Shown: positions 21,971 through 34,125 of the stretch, in pieces
Layout: each line of letters begins with the position of its first letter
Position numbering within the stretch: the first letter of the stretch is position 1
Origin: Symsagittifera roscoffensis
Taxonomy: Eukaryota > Xenacoelomorpha > Acoela > Convolutidae
DNA: 64,000 nucleotides
Reading direction: 5' to 3'
Assembly (NCBI RefSeq): GCF_963678635.1
Contig: NC_087064.1
Location: 50,329,346 to 50,393,345, forward strand
The notes under the pieces: model-generated
What the model saw: only the letters and a program-made list of their open reading frames with translations
Told to the model about the DNA's origin: nothing
Database searches by the model: none
Made by a program: the position numbers and the translations under genes

Positions 21971-22979
21971 AAAAATCATTTCAAATTAGTGTCGTTTTTT
22001 GGCGTGGTGTGATACAAAGATCTGAACGAAAATTTAGATAATTGGCAGATTCGATAGTCATTGTAAATTAAGCAATTGTTGTAGAAAAAAGACAAAAAAG
22101 TGAAATCTTTTTTTAAAATTGTTTTGCAGTTTTTTGAATTCCTGAAATTTTCTACTCCAAAAACGCGCTAAAATAAACATCAAAAAGCATTTTCCCACGA
22201 GTAAAAACAAATTTCAAACCGCGTTTTCAATTAAGCTATTGTAACCTAATAAGCCATTTAAGTAAGCTAGTAAGCCTGATGCTCACTCGCATTATCTGCT
22301 AATTTAATAGTTGAAAGATTCTCGCGGTATGAGAAAAAGCACTTGCCAATTAAATCATGAATCTAAAACAGTATGTGCTGATAATTTGTGGTTTAAAAAC
22401 TAAAAAAGTGCATCATGAAACAAAGATCGTTAAGAAATAAAGAAAAGATGGAAAGGATTCAACCTAGCTAAGAAAAGTTAATGTTCAAATGGCCTCTCTG
22501 ATAAGTAATTTCATTTTCTGAATGATGATCGCTCTAAACACACTTGCATTGACTGTTGTAAAATTTCCCTTTCATCACCGCCATTTTATAATCTTTCTCT
22601 AAAATTTTTATATTTCTCTTTTTTATATGTTTTTAAATTTTTTAATTACAATTTTACCGAAATTTTCTCAGCTTTTTTCGTTTTTTTCTATCTTTTTTCC
22701 AAACCCTTGCCACTTCATCAAGGAAGATTTACTCCAAAAAATATATAAATTCTGTGTAATGTTAAGATATCTTTGTAAAAAATGCAACTTTTTTTTTCTT
22801 ACAATATTCTTAATATTGAAAGAATCTTTAGTTCCAACAATTTATGAGTGTTTGGGACAAGCAAATGTTGTCTTTTCAAAAATCATCATCATGTTAGTAG
22901 TTTTGTCTAAGACTTTCAGTTCTAAAAATAAAAAAAAATTTCGTATGAAAAATCAAAACTTCTAACCACATTTCCAAGA

Positions 22980-23600
22980 CAAATCCCTACCCCACCTTCA
23001 AACCCAATCCAAAATCCCACTTCAAATTCTCAAACAACTGCTTGTCGAAATACACATTCAGTAAAACTGCAGACATACCCCCAATGCTCTAATGTAGAAA
23101 AGAATTATATTCCCGAAAAACCACAAGTTCCATTTTAAGAACCATTGAATCCTGCACGTCAACACGCACCATTGAACTAAACGCCATAAGAACTGACCAA
23201 AAATACATATCCTTCAATTCCACGGCATGTAGACTGAACAAGACATCTCAGTCAAATCAAACACAAAGACTAATTGTAGGTAGACAAATAATTTCAGGTA
23301 GACAAAACGAAACGGAAATTTAACATCATCAAAAATTCGTTTCAATATAAATTCACCATCAGAACCATCAACTGTTTCAAGATCACAATCACAAACTATA
23401 TTAGACACCTATGTCCAACCAAACATTCAAAATTCACCACCATAGACAAAACATATACCATCAAATGTAGATTCTAATCCAACTTCTGCACAATTAAGAG
23501 ATAAACCAAATTGCCCTCCAACACTATCACAACGTCTTCCACTTTGGATTACCCAACATTTTCCATAATGTGAAAAAAATAGCTGAAATCACGGTCGGAA
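22980..23600 (+). pseudogene. Unidentified retroelement-like coding fossil (copy 1)
   Basis: Plus-strand peptides such as SNVEK.YIPE, EPLNPA and TRHLSQ are shared with 27830-28330 in the same frame. The two copies also share stop positions, so the sequence was already broken before it was duplicated. No known domain was recognised. Confidence 0.35.
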
Positions 23601-24249
23601 GCTCATCAAAAAAATCATCATCTCCCTATCAACAACAATTTCTCTACCTTCCAAACCTTCTGATTGAAGCATTCCATAGTTTAATACAGTCCTGCCAGAT
23701 CTACAACTCATATTAAATAAAAGGTATCAAGATTTCCAAAATAAAAACAAGCCAATAAGACTTGACTGGAACACCTTGGAACAAAAATCATCTAGCACAC
23801 GACTTCATAAATGGGCTTCTATAGTTTATACTATAGTTACGATATCCACCATTACATACAAGACCATAATCTGAAAATTTTAGCACTACAAGAAAATCTT
23901 TCAAATTTTGAAATCACAAAACAGAATTGAGAAACATTGCATAAAATCTGTTGCCATTTTCGGAGTCAGTTATAACAGATCAAACAAAACCTCCCGCTTT
24001 TATTTGCACCGAATAATTTTATAAATAACAAAAATATACCATGGTTGATTATATTTTTTATTCTCTTTTCCGGACTTTAATACACCTGTATCTTTTCGAC
24101 ATCCTTATAACAAACATCTTTTACTTCGAACAAAATGAATATCCACACCTCATGACATTCTATCACGTTGAATAGGACCACAGGATATTTTATCAACGCA
24201 GTTTGATTGCGAGGACAGTTAGCAAAAACATAAATACGCAATAAAAAAT

Positions 24250-24990
24250 GCACTCAATTCGAATCAGAAGCACAAGCAAAAGAAACAACAACTATGATCG
24301 CAACCTTATAATCAAAAGCCATATCCACGCGGCCTTTAGGCTGGAATTTTAAGGGAATGTTATCTTAAAACAAAGTAATTTGTTCACAAGTATCAAACGG
24401 AAATAAAAATCTTTTCGAACCCAAATCATTTAATTAAAGCATTCTTAAAGATCTCTAACATCTCAATACTGACCATTGCAAGCTCAATTACCATGTCTAA
24501 AACTAAAGAAAAAAAGACCATGATACAAATCCCTACCGATGATACAAACCTCTTACATGGCGCTCATGAAAAATTACCCTATCATCTTTAAAATAAAAAT
24601 TGACATGTCTCAATGGTATCAATAAACGTTCGTTTGAAGTGTAGAACTAATAAGAAAAAAACACAGAATATCAAGAATTAATGGTTTTCATTTAGAAAAA
24701 AAAACAAGTAAAACAAGTTCAGCTTACATGAGATTTAAAACATGGCACAAATTTAAATCAAGTATTCTGTTCACCCTGAATAATTGATTAAGGACATTGC
24801 GATCCAGTAACTTGCTTACAAGCAACTATTGATTGGTTTACTGAAGATACTTGCCTTATCTTTCAACTAGCAAAAATTCAAGTGATCATAACTTCAGATA
24901 AAATTCCATCAATAACATTATACAGAAAGAAAACCATTCGATCGAGTAATTTCATGAAAGCGGAAAACTCAAGGTAACCTCCCAATCAAA
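24250..24990 (+). pseudogene. Family-X fragment, copy B
   Basis: Plus-strand pieces STRPLGWNFKGML, ICSQVSNGNKN and later CDPVTCLQATIDWF match the beginning of copy A (about 60-510), and the last block also matches 46.35 kb. Stops interrupt it. Its first half is duplicated at about 29040-29510; the CDP block was lost there. Confidence 0.45.
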
Positions 24991-24999
24991 GTAATATAA

Positions 25000-25480
25000 G
25001 AATTGTGAGGAGAAGTGCGGGAGGGGGTCCTTGCAGAGCTCAATGTTTTAAGATAGGGAACAGAGCATGCGGTCTGCGAGCTATATATTAAGATAGGGAA
25101 ATCTTCCCTATGGTACTAAGATACGGAAAAAAATTGGTAAGGTTTCATGATTTGTGTGATGCTAAAAGAATGGTAAAAAACGAATTTTTTTCTTTCTGGG
25201 TAGAAAGTGTCTAGTTTTTTGCAAAAATTTTAGTAGGCGTTATCTAATTGGTGAAAACTTAGATTTCTTATGAAAAAAATTTGAAATTTTTTCGAAAAAA
25301 CTTCAAAACACGAGGCGATTTGGTATAAATCAACCCATTCACTATTTTTCAACTTTCTTTTTAAAACAGTGCTCTTTTTACCTGAGAAAATGCTGAAACC
25401 TAATGAAACTTCAAAAAAGTCAAATTTTTGAGAAAACAAAATACAAAACATATAAAACACTGCGTCGTATTTTAAGTTTA
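25000..25480. repeat. Polinton terminal inverted repeat, left end (duplicated outer copy)
   Basis: The block with GTTTTAAGATAGGGAACAGAG, GCGGTCTGCGAGCTATATATTAAG, GTTTCATGATTTGTGTGATG and CTAGTTTTTTGC corresponds, in reverse complement, to 45830-46270. In direct orientation it corresponds to the start of the second Polinton at 60.05 kb. The inner part recurs at 29520-30060. Confidence 0.75.
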
Positions 25481-25699
25481 CCGCAACTCAATAAAAAACC
25501 AACAAAATACTACCTCGTTCATAAGTTTAATGCATGTTATCACTTCTTAAATTTTACCGCTTTACATCAACATTTATAACTTCAATAGTTTTGTATGAAT
25601 TCCATGATCTTGAATTTGTTTTTTTGGATAAAAATAACTGTCGGACACAAATGGAATCTACAGCAGCTTTGATTGTTACAACGAACAAGAGGGGTACCG

Positions 25700-26286
25700 C
25701 ACCGAAGTTTCTCGGATAAAAATAGATCATATTGAGAAATTGTTGCCAAAAATCAGGCCATTATAATCGAATATGTGTAACCATTATAAGCAACGTTTTC
25801 TATTATAATAGAAAGAAAATAGATTATTTTCATGAAGAATATATTGCCTTATAGCTCCGCTAAAATATAATTTTATCTCCACATAATCTCAACAAAATTT
25901 ATTTTTCACCCTGAAATTGCCATGAAATTGCAATAAAATTGATTGCTATTGCCATTAAACTGCAATCAAATCTTTTGTTTTTGCCTTAAAAAAGCGAATA
26001 AATCTATTGCTTTTACCATAACACCGCAACAAAAACTATTGCTATTGCCAAAAAAATGCAATAATTTTGATTATGTTGTCAAAAAATTGATTTTTCTCTT
26101 CTTAGAAGCATGCTATTTGAAAACTCAAAGCAAAAGTTGAATTCAAACCAAACTTGTTTTCTCAATATAATCGATTAATTTCTTCTGCGACCACAAAATC
26201 ACCAAATAGTTGATTTTTGAAAGAATAATTTTTTGTTCGACCACAAAATTGCCGGATCATAGATAATAATTGGAGAAACTTCGGTG
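25700..26286. mobile_element. CACCGAAGTTTCTC MITE, copy 2
   Basis: The ends are the same as in copy 1 (CACCGAAGTTTCTC and GAGAAACTTCGGTG), with the same TTGCCAT/TGCAATAAAAT units. It was copied as part of the 4.9-kb duplication rather than by a new insertion. Confidence 0.85.
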
Positions 26287-27829
26287 TGGGTGGAATTTTT
26301 TTCTTCGAGTTTGTTTTAGTTTTTTCTACTTTGATCAAACGCAAAAGGAGGTATTACATTTAATTTTTTAAAATTGGTTTATAGCAATTTGAAACATTTT
26401 CAAAACTTCAAAACTGTTTCCTCGAAATTGAACTCTTTTGTTCAGTGTTTTTTCAAAATTAAAATTTAGAAGTTAGAGCTTTAATTTAATTTCTGAAAAA
26501 TTTTTTGATGACAGCTGTGTCAATTTTGCCTCAATTACGAACATTTTGATCTCTTGTTTGGTTCCTCTCGTCGACCCATGGCATAAAAACAAAACGGAGT
26601 CAAGAAAAAACAAAGAACCAGCTACTCTTGTATTTAACTTCTGTTTCATTGGTGGTTTTCCAGTCACTCCGTGAAACTATGCCAAAATGTTTCTGTGTGT
26701 TTCTTAACAAAAACAAGGCTAGTCGGTTACTCTGCAATTTTTGCCGGATGTTTCAACCTACGTAACAGAGAATTACAAAAAAAACAGTCAATTTAGTGCC
26801 GGTTTTTGGCGTGGTGTAATACAAGTTTCTGACAAAAAACTAGACATTTGGCAGATACGACAAAATTGTAAATTAAGCAATTGTTGTAGAAAAAAGACAA
26901 AAAAAGTCAAATTATTTTTTTCAAAATTGTTTTGCAGTTTTTTGAATTCCTGAAATTTTCTACTCCAAAAAAAGCGCCAAAATAAGCACTAAAAAGCATT
27001 TTTACTCGATTAAAAACAATTCAAACTAATTATTCAATTAAGCTATTGTAACCTAATAAGCTATTTCAGTAAGCTAGTAAGCCTGATGCTCACTCGCATT
27101 ATCTGCTCAGTTTAATAGTTGAAAGAATCTCGCGGTATGAGAAAAAAAACTTGCCAATTAAATCATGAAACTAAAACAGTATGTGCTGAATTTTTGTGGT
27201 TGAAAAACTAAAAAAATGCATCATGAAACAAAGATGGTTTAGAAATAAAGAAAAGATGAAAAGGATTCAACCTAGCGAAGGAAAGTTAATGTTCAAAAGG
27301 CCTCTCTGATAAGTGATTTCATTTTCTAAATGCTGATTGCTCTAAAATCACTTGCATTGACTGTTGTAAAATTTCCCTATCATCACCACCATTTTTTAAT
27401 CTTTCTCTTAAAATTTTACTTTTCACTATTTAAAAAGTTTTTAAATTTTTTATTAACATTTTTTCCGAAATTTTCTCAAAATTTTTCAATTTTCTGTACC
27501 TTTTTTTCGTTTTCATCTATCTTTTTTCCAAACCCCTGCCACTTCATCAGGGAAAATTTACTCAACTAAAAATATAATTTGTTTGTAATGTTAAGATATC
27601 TTTGTAAAAAATAGAACTTCAAATTTTTCTTAAAATATTTTTGAAAATGAAAGAATCTTTGGTTCCAACAATTCATGAAAGTTTGGGACAAGCAACTGTT
27701 GTGTTCTTAAAAACCATCATCATTTTAGTAGTTTTGTCTAAGACTCTTAGTTCTTAAGTAAAAAAAAAACTCATCAAAAATCAAAACTTCTAACCACATT
27801 TCCAAGACAAATCCCTACCCCACCTTCAC

Positions 27830-28330
27830 ACCCAATCCAAAATCCTACTACAAATTCCCAAATAACTGATTGTCGAAATACACGTTCAATAAATTGCAGA
27901 CATCCACTCAAAGCTCTAATGTAGAAAAGATTTATATTCCTGAAGAACCAAAAGTTCCGTTTTAAGAACCATTGAACCCTGCAAGTCAACGCGCACCATT
28001 GAACTAAACGCCATAAGAACTGACAAAAATTCCATATCCTTCAATTACACGGAGCGTAGACCGAACAAGACATCTAAGTCAACAAACACAAAGACTAATT
28101 CTAGATAGACAAATAATTTTAGATAGACAAAATGAAACCATTAGCTGTTTCACCATCACAATCACAAACTATATTAGACACCTATGTGCATCCAAACATT
28201 CAAAGCTCACCGCCATATACAAAACATGTACCATCAACTGTAGATTCTATTACAATTTCTGCACAATTAAGAGATAAACCAACTTATCCTCCAACACTAT
28301 CACAATGTCTTCCATTTTGTATTACCCAAA
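27830..28330 (+). pseudogene. Unidentified retroelement-like coding fossil (copy 2)
   Basis: Matches 22980-23600. The frame at 28132-28338 is open for 69 codons here but is broken in copy 1. It is not assigned to any family. Confidence 0.3.
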
Positions 28331-30064
28331 ATTTTCCATAAGGTGAAAAAAAAACGAATATCCTGGTCAAAAGCTCATCAAAAACATCATCATTTCCCTA
28401 CCAACAACAATTTCTCTGCCTTCCAAATCTTTTGATTGAAGCATTTTTTAGTTTAATACAGTCCTGCCAGATCTACAACTCATAATTAAAAAATATATAC
28501 CAAGAATTCCAAAAAACACAAACAAGCCAATAAGACTTGACTGGAACACCTTCCTACAAAAATCATCAATAAACAACTTCATAGTTGGTTTCTATAGTTT
28601 ACACTATAGTTATGATATCCACCAAGACATAGAAAACCATAATCTGAAATTTTAAGCACTGCAAGAAATTCTTCAAGTTTTGAAATCACAACAGAATTGA
28701 GAAACATTGCATAAAATCTGTTGCCACTTTCGGAGTCAGTTATAACTGATCAAACAAAACCTCCCCCTTTTATTTGCACCTAATAATTTTATAAATAACA
28801 AAAATATACCATGGTTGATTTTATTTTTTATTCTCTTTTCCGGACTTTAATACACCTGTATTTTTTCATAATCCTTATTACAAACATTTTTTACCTTCGG
28901 ACAAAGTCAATACCCACACCTCATGACATTCTATCACCATGAATAGGACCACAGGATATTTTAGTAACGCAGTATGATTTCGAAAACAATTAGCAAAAAA
29001 CTTTGCATAAATACGCTATAAATCAAATCACATAATTCGCATCAAAAGCAAAAGCAATAGAAACAACAACTATGATTGCAACCTTATATTCAAAAGCCAT
29101 ATCTACGCGGCCTATAGGCTGGAATTTTAGGGGAATGTTATCTGAAAATAAAAAATAACTTATTCACATATATCAAACGGAAACCAAAAACTTTTTCGGA
29201 ATCAAATCATTTTTTAAAGCAATCTTAAACGTCTCTAACATCTCAATCTTGAAGATTCCAAGCACAAATTGCCATGTCTAAAATTAGTGAAAAAAAAGAC
29301 CATGGTACAAATCCCTACCGATGATACAAACCTCTTACATGGCGCTCATGAAAAATTACCCTATCATTTATAAGATAAAAATTGATATGTCTCAATGGTA
29401 TCAATAAACGTTCGTTTGAAGTGTAGAACTAATACAAAAAACACAGAATATCAAGAAATAACGGTTTTCATTTAGAACAAAAACCAGTAAAACAAGTTCA
29501 ACTTACTTGAGATTTAAAACATGGTACTAAGATAAGATAAGGAAAAGAATTGGTAAGGTTTCATGATTTGTGTGATACTAAAAGAATGGTAAAAAAAAAC
29601 TAACTTTTTGAATTCTGTGTAGCAAGTGTCTAGTTTTTTGCAACAATTTCGGCGGTCGTTATCTAATTGGTGAAAATTTAGATTTCGTATGAAAAAAAAA
29701 TGAAAATTTTTCGAAAAAACTTCAAAACACGAGACGATTTGGTATAAATCAACCCAATCACTATTTTCCAAGTTACTTTTTGAAACAGTGCTCTTTTTAC
29801 CTGAAAATATGCTGAAACATCTTGAAACTTCAAAAAAAGTCAAACTTTTGAGAAAACAAAATACAAAGAAAACATAAAAAACACTGCGTCGTATTTTCAA
29901 TTTACCGCAACTCAAAAAAAAACCAACAACATAGTACCTCGTATATAAGTTTGATGCAAGACATCACTTCTTAAAGTTTATCGCATTGCATCAGCATTTA
30001 TAACTTCAAAAGTTTTGTATGATTTCCATCATCTTGAACTCGTCTTTTTGGATAAAAACAACTA

Positions 30065-30765
30065 AGTCATTTGTTTGTTTCTTCATATGTGGCTACCATA
30101 TGGTTTAAGGTTCCGAGTCCTCTATTTGTAGCTGTTAGTTTGATTGCTTCATCTTCATAATTGCTCCTGTACTTTGACTTCGGTTCCTCTCCAGAATCTT
30201 CTAGAATTCATTTGTTCAAACCTTTACTACTGAAAATGAATTTAACTGACTTGTTGGCGTCAAAGCAGCAAATTGTCTTCCTACACAAACCTAGCTTTTC
30301 TATTTATCTAAATGCCTCTTTTAAAACTCCCGGCTCCCGTTATCAAGGTTTTTTGCGTACTGAAATACGTTCGAGGGAAGACGTTAGATTTTGCATCGGC
30401 CTTGAAAGAGTATCTGCAGTTTTTTATTCTTTTGTTCCCAGGCAGCTCTCTTATCTAGTTAGATACAGTCAAATAACTTTTCTTCAGCCAGTGCTAAGTC
30501 AAATGTGTCTGTTTCCATCTCCAACTCTTCAAACTTGCTTGCATCGCAGAACTTATCATAAATTGTAGTACAGCTCCAACAATTTCAATTTTGCATACTG
30601 AAGTATGAAAAACCCAACAAGGATAGGTTCTCGGTGTTCAATGGTTGATATCAGCATTTCAACCTCATACAGGTTATTTTCAACTGTATTCAATCTTTTA
30701 AACAGCGGTTCATTGATTGCATTATCAGTTTTTTCATTGTTTGCTTATTTTGTGATTGTATGCCT
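30065..30765 (-). pseudogene. polB: Polinton protein-primed DNA polymerase B, 3' fragment
   Basis: The sequence parallels 60725-61440, the end of the other polB, with stops and frameshifts. Shared features include the C-terminal lysine/arginine-rich region, the HREPI-type segment and the start of the palm. Beyond about 30765 the similarity stops, so the polymerase is cut off before its central catalytic motifs and cannot be active. Confidence 0.75.
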
Positions 30766-30800
30766 TTATCAGTTTGGTTCGATGAAAAGGATGTCACAGT

Positions 30801-31037
30801 TTGCAGAAAAAGTTTGAATGGCTTAACCCGAGTGAACGATTTCCTTTTTCTGTGGGAAAAAAAGAAGTATCCGTGGAGAACCCAATTACAAAACACGAGG
30901 ATCAGGGGTTCACTGAGCCAAGATCTCCAGTCAGCAAACCACAAACACGACCACCGGCGATGGAGGCAAGATCAGCTTTGCGCTTTTTTGAGAATTTGCG
31001 AAATTCTTTAGCAGCTCGACATCTCTTTGATTTGTAA
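30801..31037 (+). CDS. Unassigned ORF in a GC-richer patch after the polB fragment
   Basis: An open frame of 78 codons (including ITKHEDQGFTEPRSPVSKPQ and ARSALRFFENLRNSLAARH) lies where polB similarity ends. Composition is less AT-rich than its surroundings. The opposite strand is also open over 30902-31372, so the coding strand is uncertain. No homologue was recognised. Confidence 0.25.
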   Translation: MQKKFEWLNPSERFPFSVGKKEVSVENPITKHEDQGFTEPRSPVSKPQTRPPAMEARSALRFFENLRNSLAARHLFDL

Positions 31038-32029
31038 ACAAATTGGTTGTTGTTTTGTGTTTTAAAATTAAATTTTTTATCGCATCTATATTTTTTAAAG
31101 TGGTAGGAATAACGAGATAACTTGACAAGTCTCAGAAAAAGTTGTTGATATAATATTGCACACGGATTAAAAATCAGATTAACTTTGCAATTGGCAAATA
31201 TTTTTACAGCACTGTTTTTTTTGCAAAACTGGTTCAAAAATTGAATCAGTTTGAAAAACTTGTAAACATTTTCAAAATATTTTTTGTACTCAGCATTGAA
31301 AAAAGTCAATACCTTTTTAGCACACATGTTAAGAACCTTGCAAAAATTTTTCACCATACTTTTAGCACACATTTAAAAAAAGTTGCATTTTAAGAAACGT
31401 TACTAATAAATTTTTCGCATTTTGAAGACAAGTTTAACAAGATTTTCTGGCACTAATAAAAAAACAGTTTATAAATTTTTTTGTTCTGTTTTTGGTCATT
31501 GAAAAATTCATTTTTTGCATGTATGTTGATCAAAAACATCAGAAGAAAAATGTATTAAATAAGAAATAGTGTTCGAAGTTAACAAAAATAAAGTTTTCTA
31601 GCAATACTTTAACGTTTTTTTATACAATATAGTCTTGCGTTTTTCACATATGCATAAAAACAAGAAGTTAGGCTTTTAAATGTTTTTCAAAAAACCACGA
31701 AAAAGTTTGCATCTAACAGAATAGTTTCATAAAACAATTTCCGCACTGAAAAACTTATTTTTGCGCTTCTGAAACATCAAAACAATTTTGCATGTTGCAC
31801 AAATTTTCATAAAACTTTCAGCACACATGTTATAAAAATTTAAGAAGACTTGGCATTTTAAGAAAAAATTCACATGTTTTTTTCGTAGTTGAAAGAAAAT
31901 TGTAACAAGTATTTCTTACACTTTTAAAAATTAAAGCTATTGAATTTGTTTGTTCTTAATTTGATCAATAGAAAATCCTTTTTATGCATGAAATCTGATC
32001 AAAAACCTCAAAACTACAATGTATTAAGT

Positions 32030-32384
32030 GTTTTTTATATAGTTTTCAAAAAACCACAAAAAATTTTACCTACTACACAGGAAAATTATTTTAAAAAAAT
32101 TTTGGCACTCAATAAAAATTTTTTAAAAAATTCGGATTTGTAGAAAAATTTCCTTGAATTGTTTCGCAATTTAAAGAAAACTGTAACAATTCTTTCTGTA
32201 ACCAGAGTTTTTTATATTGTTTTCAAAAAACCACAAAAAATTTTACCTACTACACAGGAAAATTATTTTAAAAAAATTGGGCACTCAATAAAAAATTTTA
32301 AAAAAATTCGGATTTGTAGAAAAATTTCATTGAATTGTTTCGCAATTTAAAGAAAACTGTAACAATTCTTTCTCACACTGTTAA
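32030..32384. repeat. Two direct repeats of 177 bp
   Basis: TTTTCAAAAAACCACAAAAA at 32043 recurs at 32220, followed in both by CTACTACACAGGAAAATTAT, GGCACTCAATAAAAA and TTTCGCAATTTAAAGAAAAC. A third, diverged copy lies at about 41320-41480. Confidence 0.9.
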
Positions 32385-32625
32385 TATTCAAAAATTATGA
32401 ACTTCATTGTTCTTTGTCTTATCGTTCACAAATCCACTTTTTGCATTTCTATTGATCTAAAACAAATTGTCGTAACATTTTGAGTAAATTGTCGAACACG
32501 TGTTAAAAATTACATTAAACGTTAGAAGTGTTTAATATGAAACACAATGAACTTCAACATATGCTGAACAGTGAAATGATAAGTGACACGCTCCTATTTA
32601 TAGAACCCTATTCTTATTGCCTACT

Positions 32626-32646
32626 AAGATTAAGAATCTTAATCTT
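32626..32646. repeat. Palindrome AAGATTAAG-AAT-CTTAATCTT at the start of each Y unit
   Basis: A 9-bp perfect stem with a 3-nt centre, flanked by direct CTTATTGCCCACTAA copies. It recurs near 36617, 38581 (one base changed) and 42055. It could be a regulatory or replication site, or merely a breakpoint hotspot; the sequence does not decide. Confidence 0.8.
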
Positions 32647-33301
32647 ATTGCCCACTAACTTCTAAAATTTCTATTAAAAACATATCCAATCAGACTTCCA
32701 CAACAAACTGTAAGATGATGAAATTGATGTTTTTCTATTTTTGTTTTCAAATCTGGATAGATATACTCAATCAAAACTGTGAAAAAAGGAGTCGTTCTCA
32801 AGGAAACTCTTCCTTCTGAAAAAAAATTTAATCTTCGTTTTAGCAGATTATCTTCTACAAAGACATAAAGAAGTGTTACACTCCTCTATGAAATCCCCTG
32901 CATGATTGGCAGAAATACAAAGTACATTAAAGAAACAAACATGACTCAAAAGGATAAATTATGTCTTTTTAGAAGAAAACATGGTGGGGCACAGGCAGAA
33001 GCAAGTGACAATAAACTCAAAAATTGACTCCGAATTTATTTCAAGAAAGATTTATTTTTTTTGAACATTTAATATAATTTCCAAATTGCATGTATAATGC
33101 TTTTTTTTCTTCTTGTATTGAATTTTTTGAAAAAATCTTGTTTTATAATGATTTGACAGTGCAAACCAATGAAAAAGCATTTAAAATAGTTTTATATTCC
33201 CATCGCAACGCTTTGTTATCTTTATGCACATAAACATGATCATCAATAAAAACAAACACATATTTTCAACAAACCAGGTTCATATTTTGAGTTTTGAAAT
33301 T

Positions 33302-33504
33302 TTAAATTCTGTCCCGAAACGCTGAACAAAGAGTTTTGGTGGAGGCAAGTTTTTGCTTAGCACTTAAACATTGCCTCTTGATATTTTTCGGAATGAGTCG
33401 TTTCCTTGCAATGACTGGTGTTTTTTCTGCTCCTTTCCACTTCAAGTTATGTTGAACTGCTCGACTAAGCTGATTGATTAAATCTCCTCTCGATGCTTTG
33501 ATGC
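33302..33504 (-). CDS. 'Q' gene, 3' exon, copy 1 (unknown protein in Polinton 1)
   Basis: Open from an acceptor-like TTTTACACAG just before 33504 (phase 1) to a TAA stop at 33302-33304. It begins IKASRGDLINQLSRAVQ and is rich in Lys/Arg further on (RKRLIPKNIKRQ). Degenerate copies at about 37289-37490, 39258-39450 and 42750-42960 conserve SRG....QLSRAVQ. This copy is the most open. A basic, helical protein is likely, but the function is unknown. Confidence 0.4.
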
Positions 33505-33639
33505 CTGTGTAAAATCTGTGTTTGTACAAAAATGAAGACAGTCAACTTCTTGATAAATGTATTGATAAATATCTAATCTCCTAAAAACTTGATTGAGAAA
33601 ATATCCTAAAAATATTAAATAGAACTAAACCAAAGAAAT

Positions 33640-33780
33640 AAAAACAATTGTGAGTCGACACGCAATAATCTTGCGTTACTAAGTTTTTTCGTTAAACTCG
33701 TTAGAAGTGGAAATAAGTAGTGATTTTTTATTGTAATCTGAAGGAAAGCTGAGGAGCGCTTGACACATAGCAGCTGCCAT
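33640..33780 (-). CDS. 'Q' gene, 5' exon candidate, copy 1
   Basis: ATG at 33780-33778 starts MAAAMCQALLSFPSDY and stays open about 33 codons, with the same start in the 43219 copy. I could not find a convincing phase-matched donor to join it to the 33504 acceptor, so the link between the two parts is inferred from their order and their joint duplication. Confidence 0.35.
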
Positions 33781-33816
33781 CTGGAAGAAAGTCAGCTGCT
33801 TTTGTCGATTTATATA
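33781..33816 (-). promoter_or_regulatory. TATA box and splice-acceptor-like site ahead of the 'Q' start
   Basis: On the minus strand TATATAAAT (33816-33808) lies about 30 nt before CTGACTTTCTTCCAG, which abuts the ATG directly. The latter has a branch-like CTGAC, a pyrimidine tract and CAG. It is conserved at 43220-43255. Confidence 0.45.
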
Positions 33817-34125
33817 GGAGAAATTTTCAACAATTTCATAGATGGAAAGTACACACTGGAAAGTTCACAATTTCATACAGTACACACTGGAAAGTACACA
33901 ATTTCAAGATGGAAAGTACACAATTTCATACACACTCTATATTGTTTTTTCTTCCATTTATGGAAATCATGATGACTCATACTGTTTAATTCCATTTTCA
34001 TTTAATCCCAAAATCATTTCGCTCATTTCTCCTCATCCGATTAGTTTGCTTATCAGAAATTTACTCCAGAAAATACACAAGTCCCAGTTTATTGAATTTT
34101 CAAAAAAAAAACAAGAAATTGAAGA

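Larger units (their letters stand above)
20708..25639. repeat. Large tandem duplication, copy 1 (~4.93 kb)
   Basis: GTCGGACAC at 20708 recurs at 25640 and the two units run in parallel from there. Each holds, in order, a CACCGAAGTTTC MITE, CCTACGTAACAGAGA sequence, an unidentified coding fossil, a family-X fragment and Polinton terminal sequence. Copy 1 contains the complete left Polinton terminus (25.0-25.48 kb). Confidence 0.9.
25640..30060. repeat. Large tandem duplication, copy 2
   Basis: This parallels 20708-25639. About 365 bases present in copy 1 (24745-25109) are missing: the sequence jumps from AAACATGG straight to TACTAAGAT at about 29520. ATGG is present at both edges in copy 1, as expected for a microhomology deletion. 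The loss removed the CDP block of family X and the outermost Polinton terminus. Confidence 0.9.

Noticed and set aside
24775-24850. Minus-strand exon with a GTAAGCG-type donor in family X (also at 450 and 46315)
   Set aside because: Donor-like text appears at two of three copies, but amino-acid conservation is better on the plus strand (CDP..T..QAT...F), so I treat the plus strand as coding.
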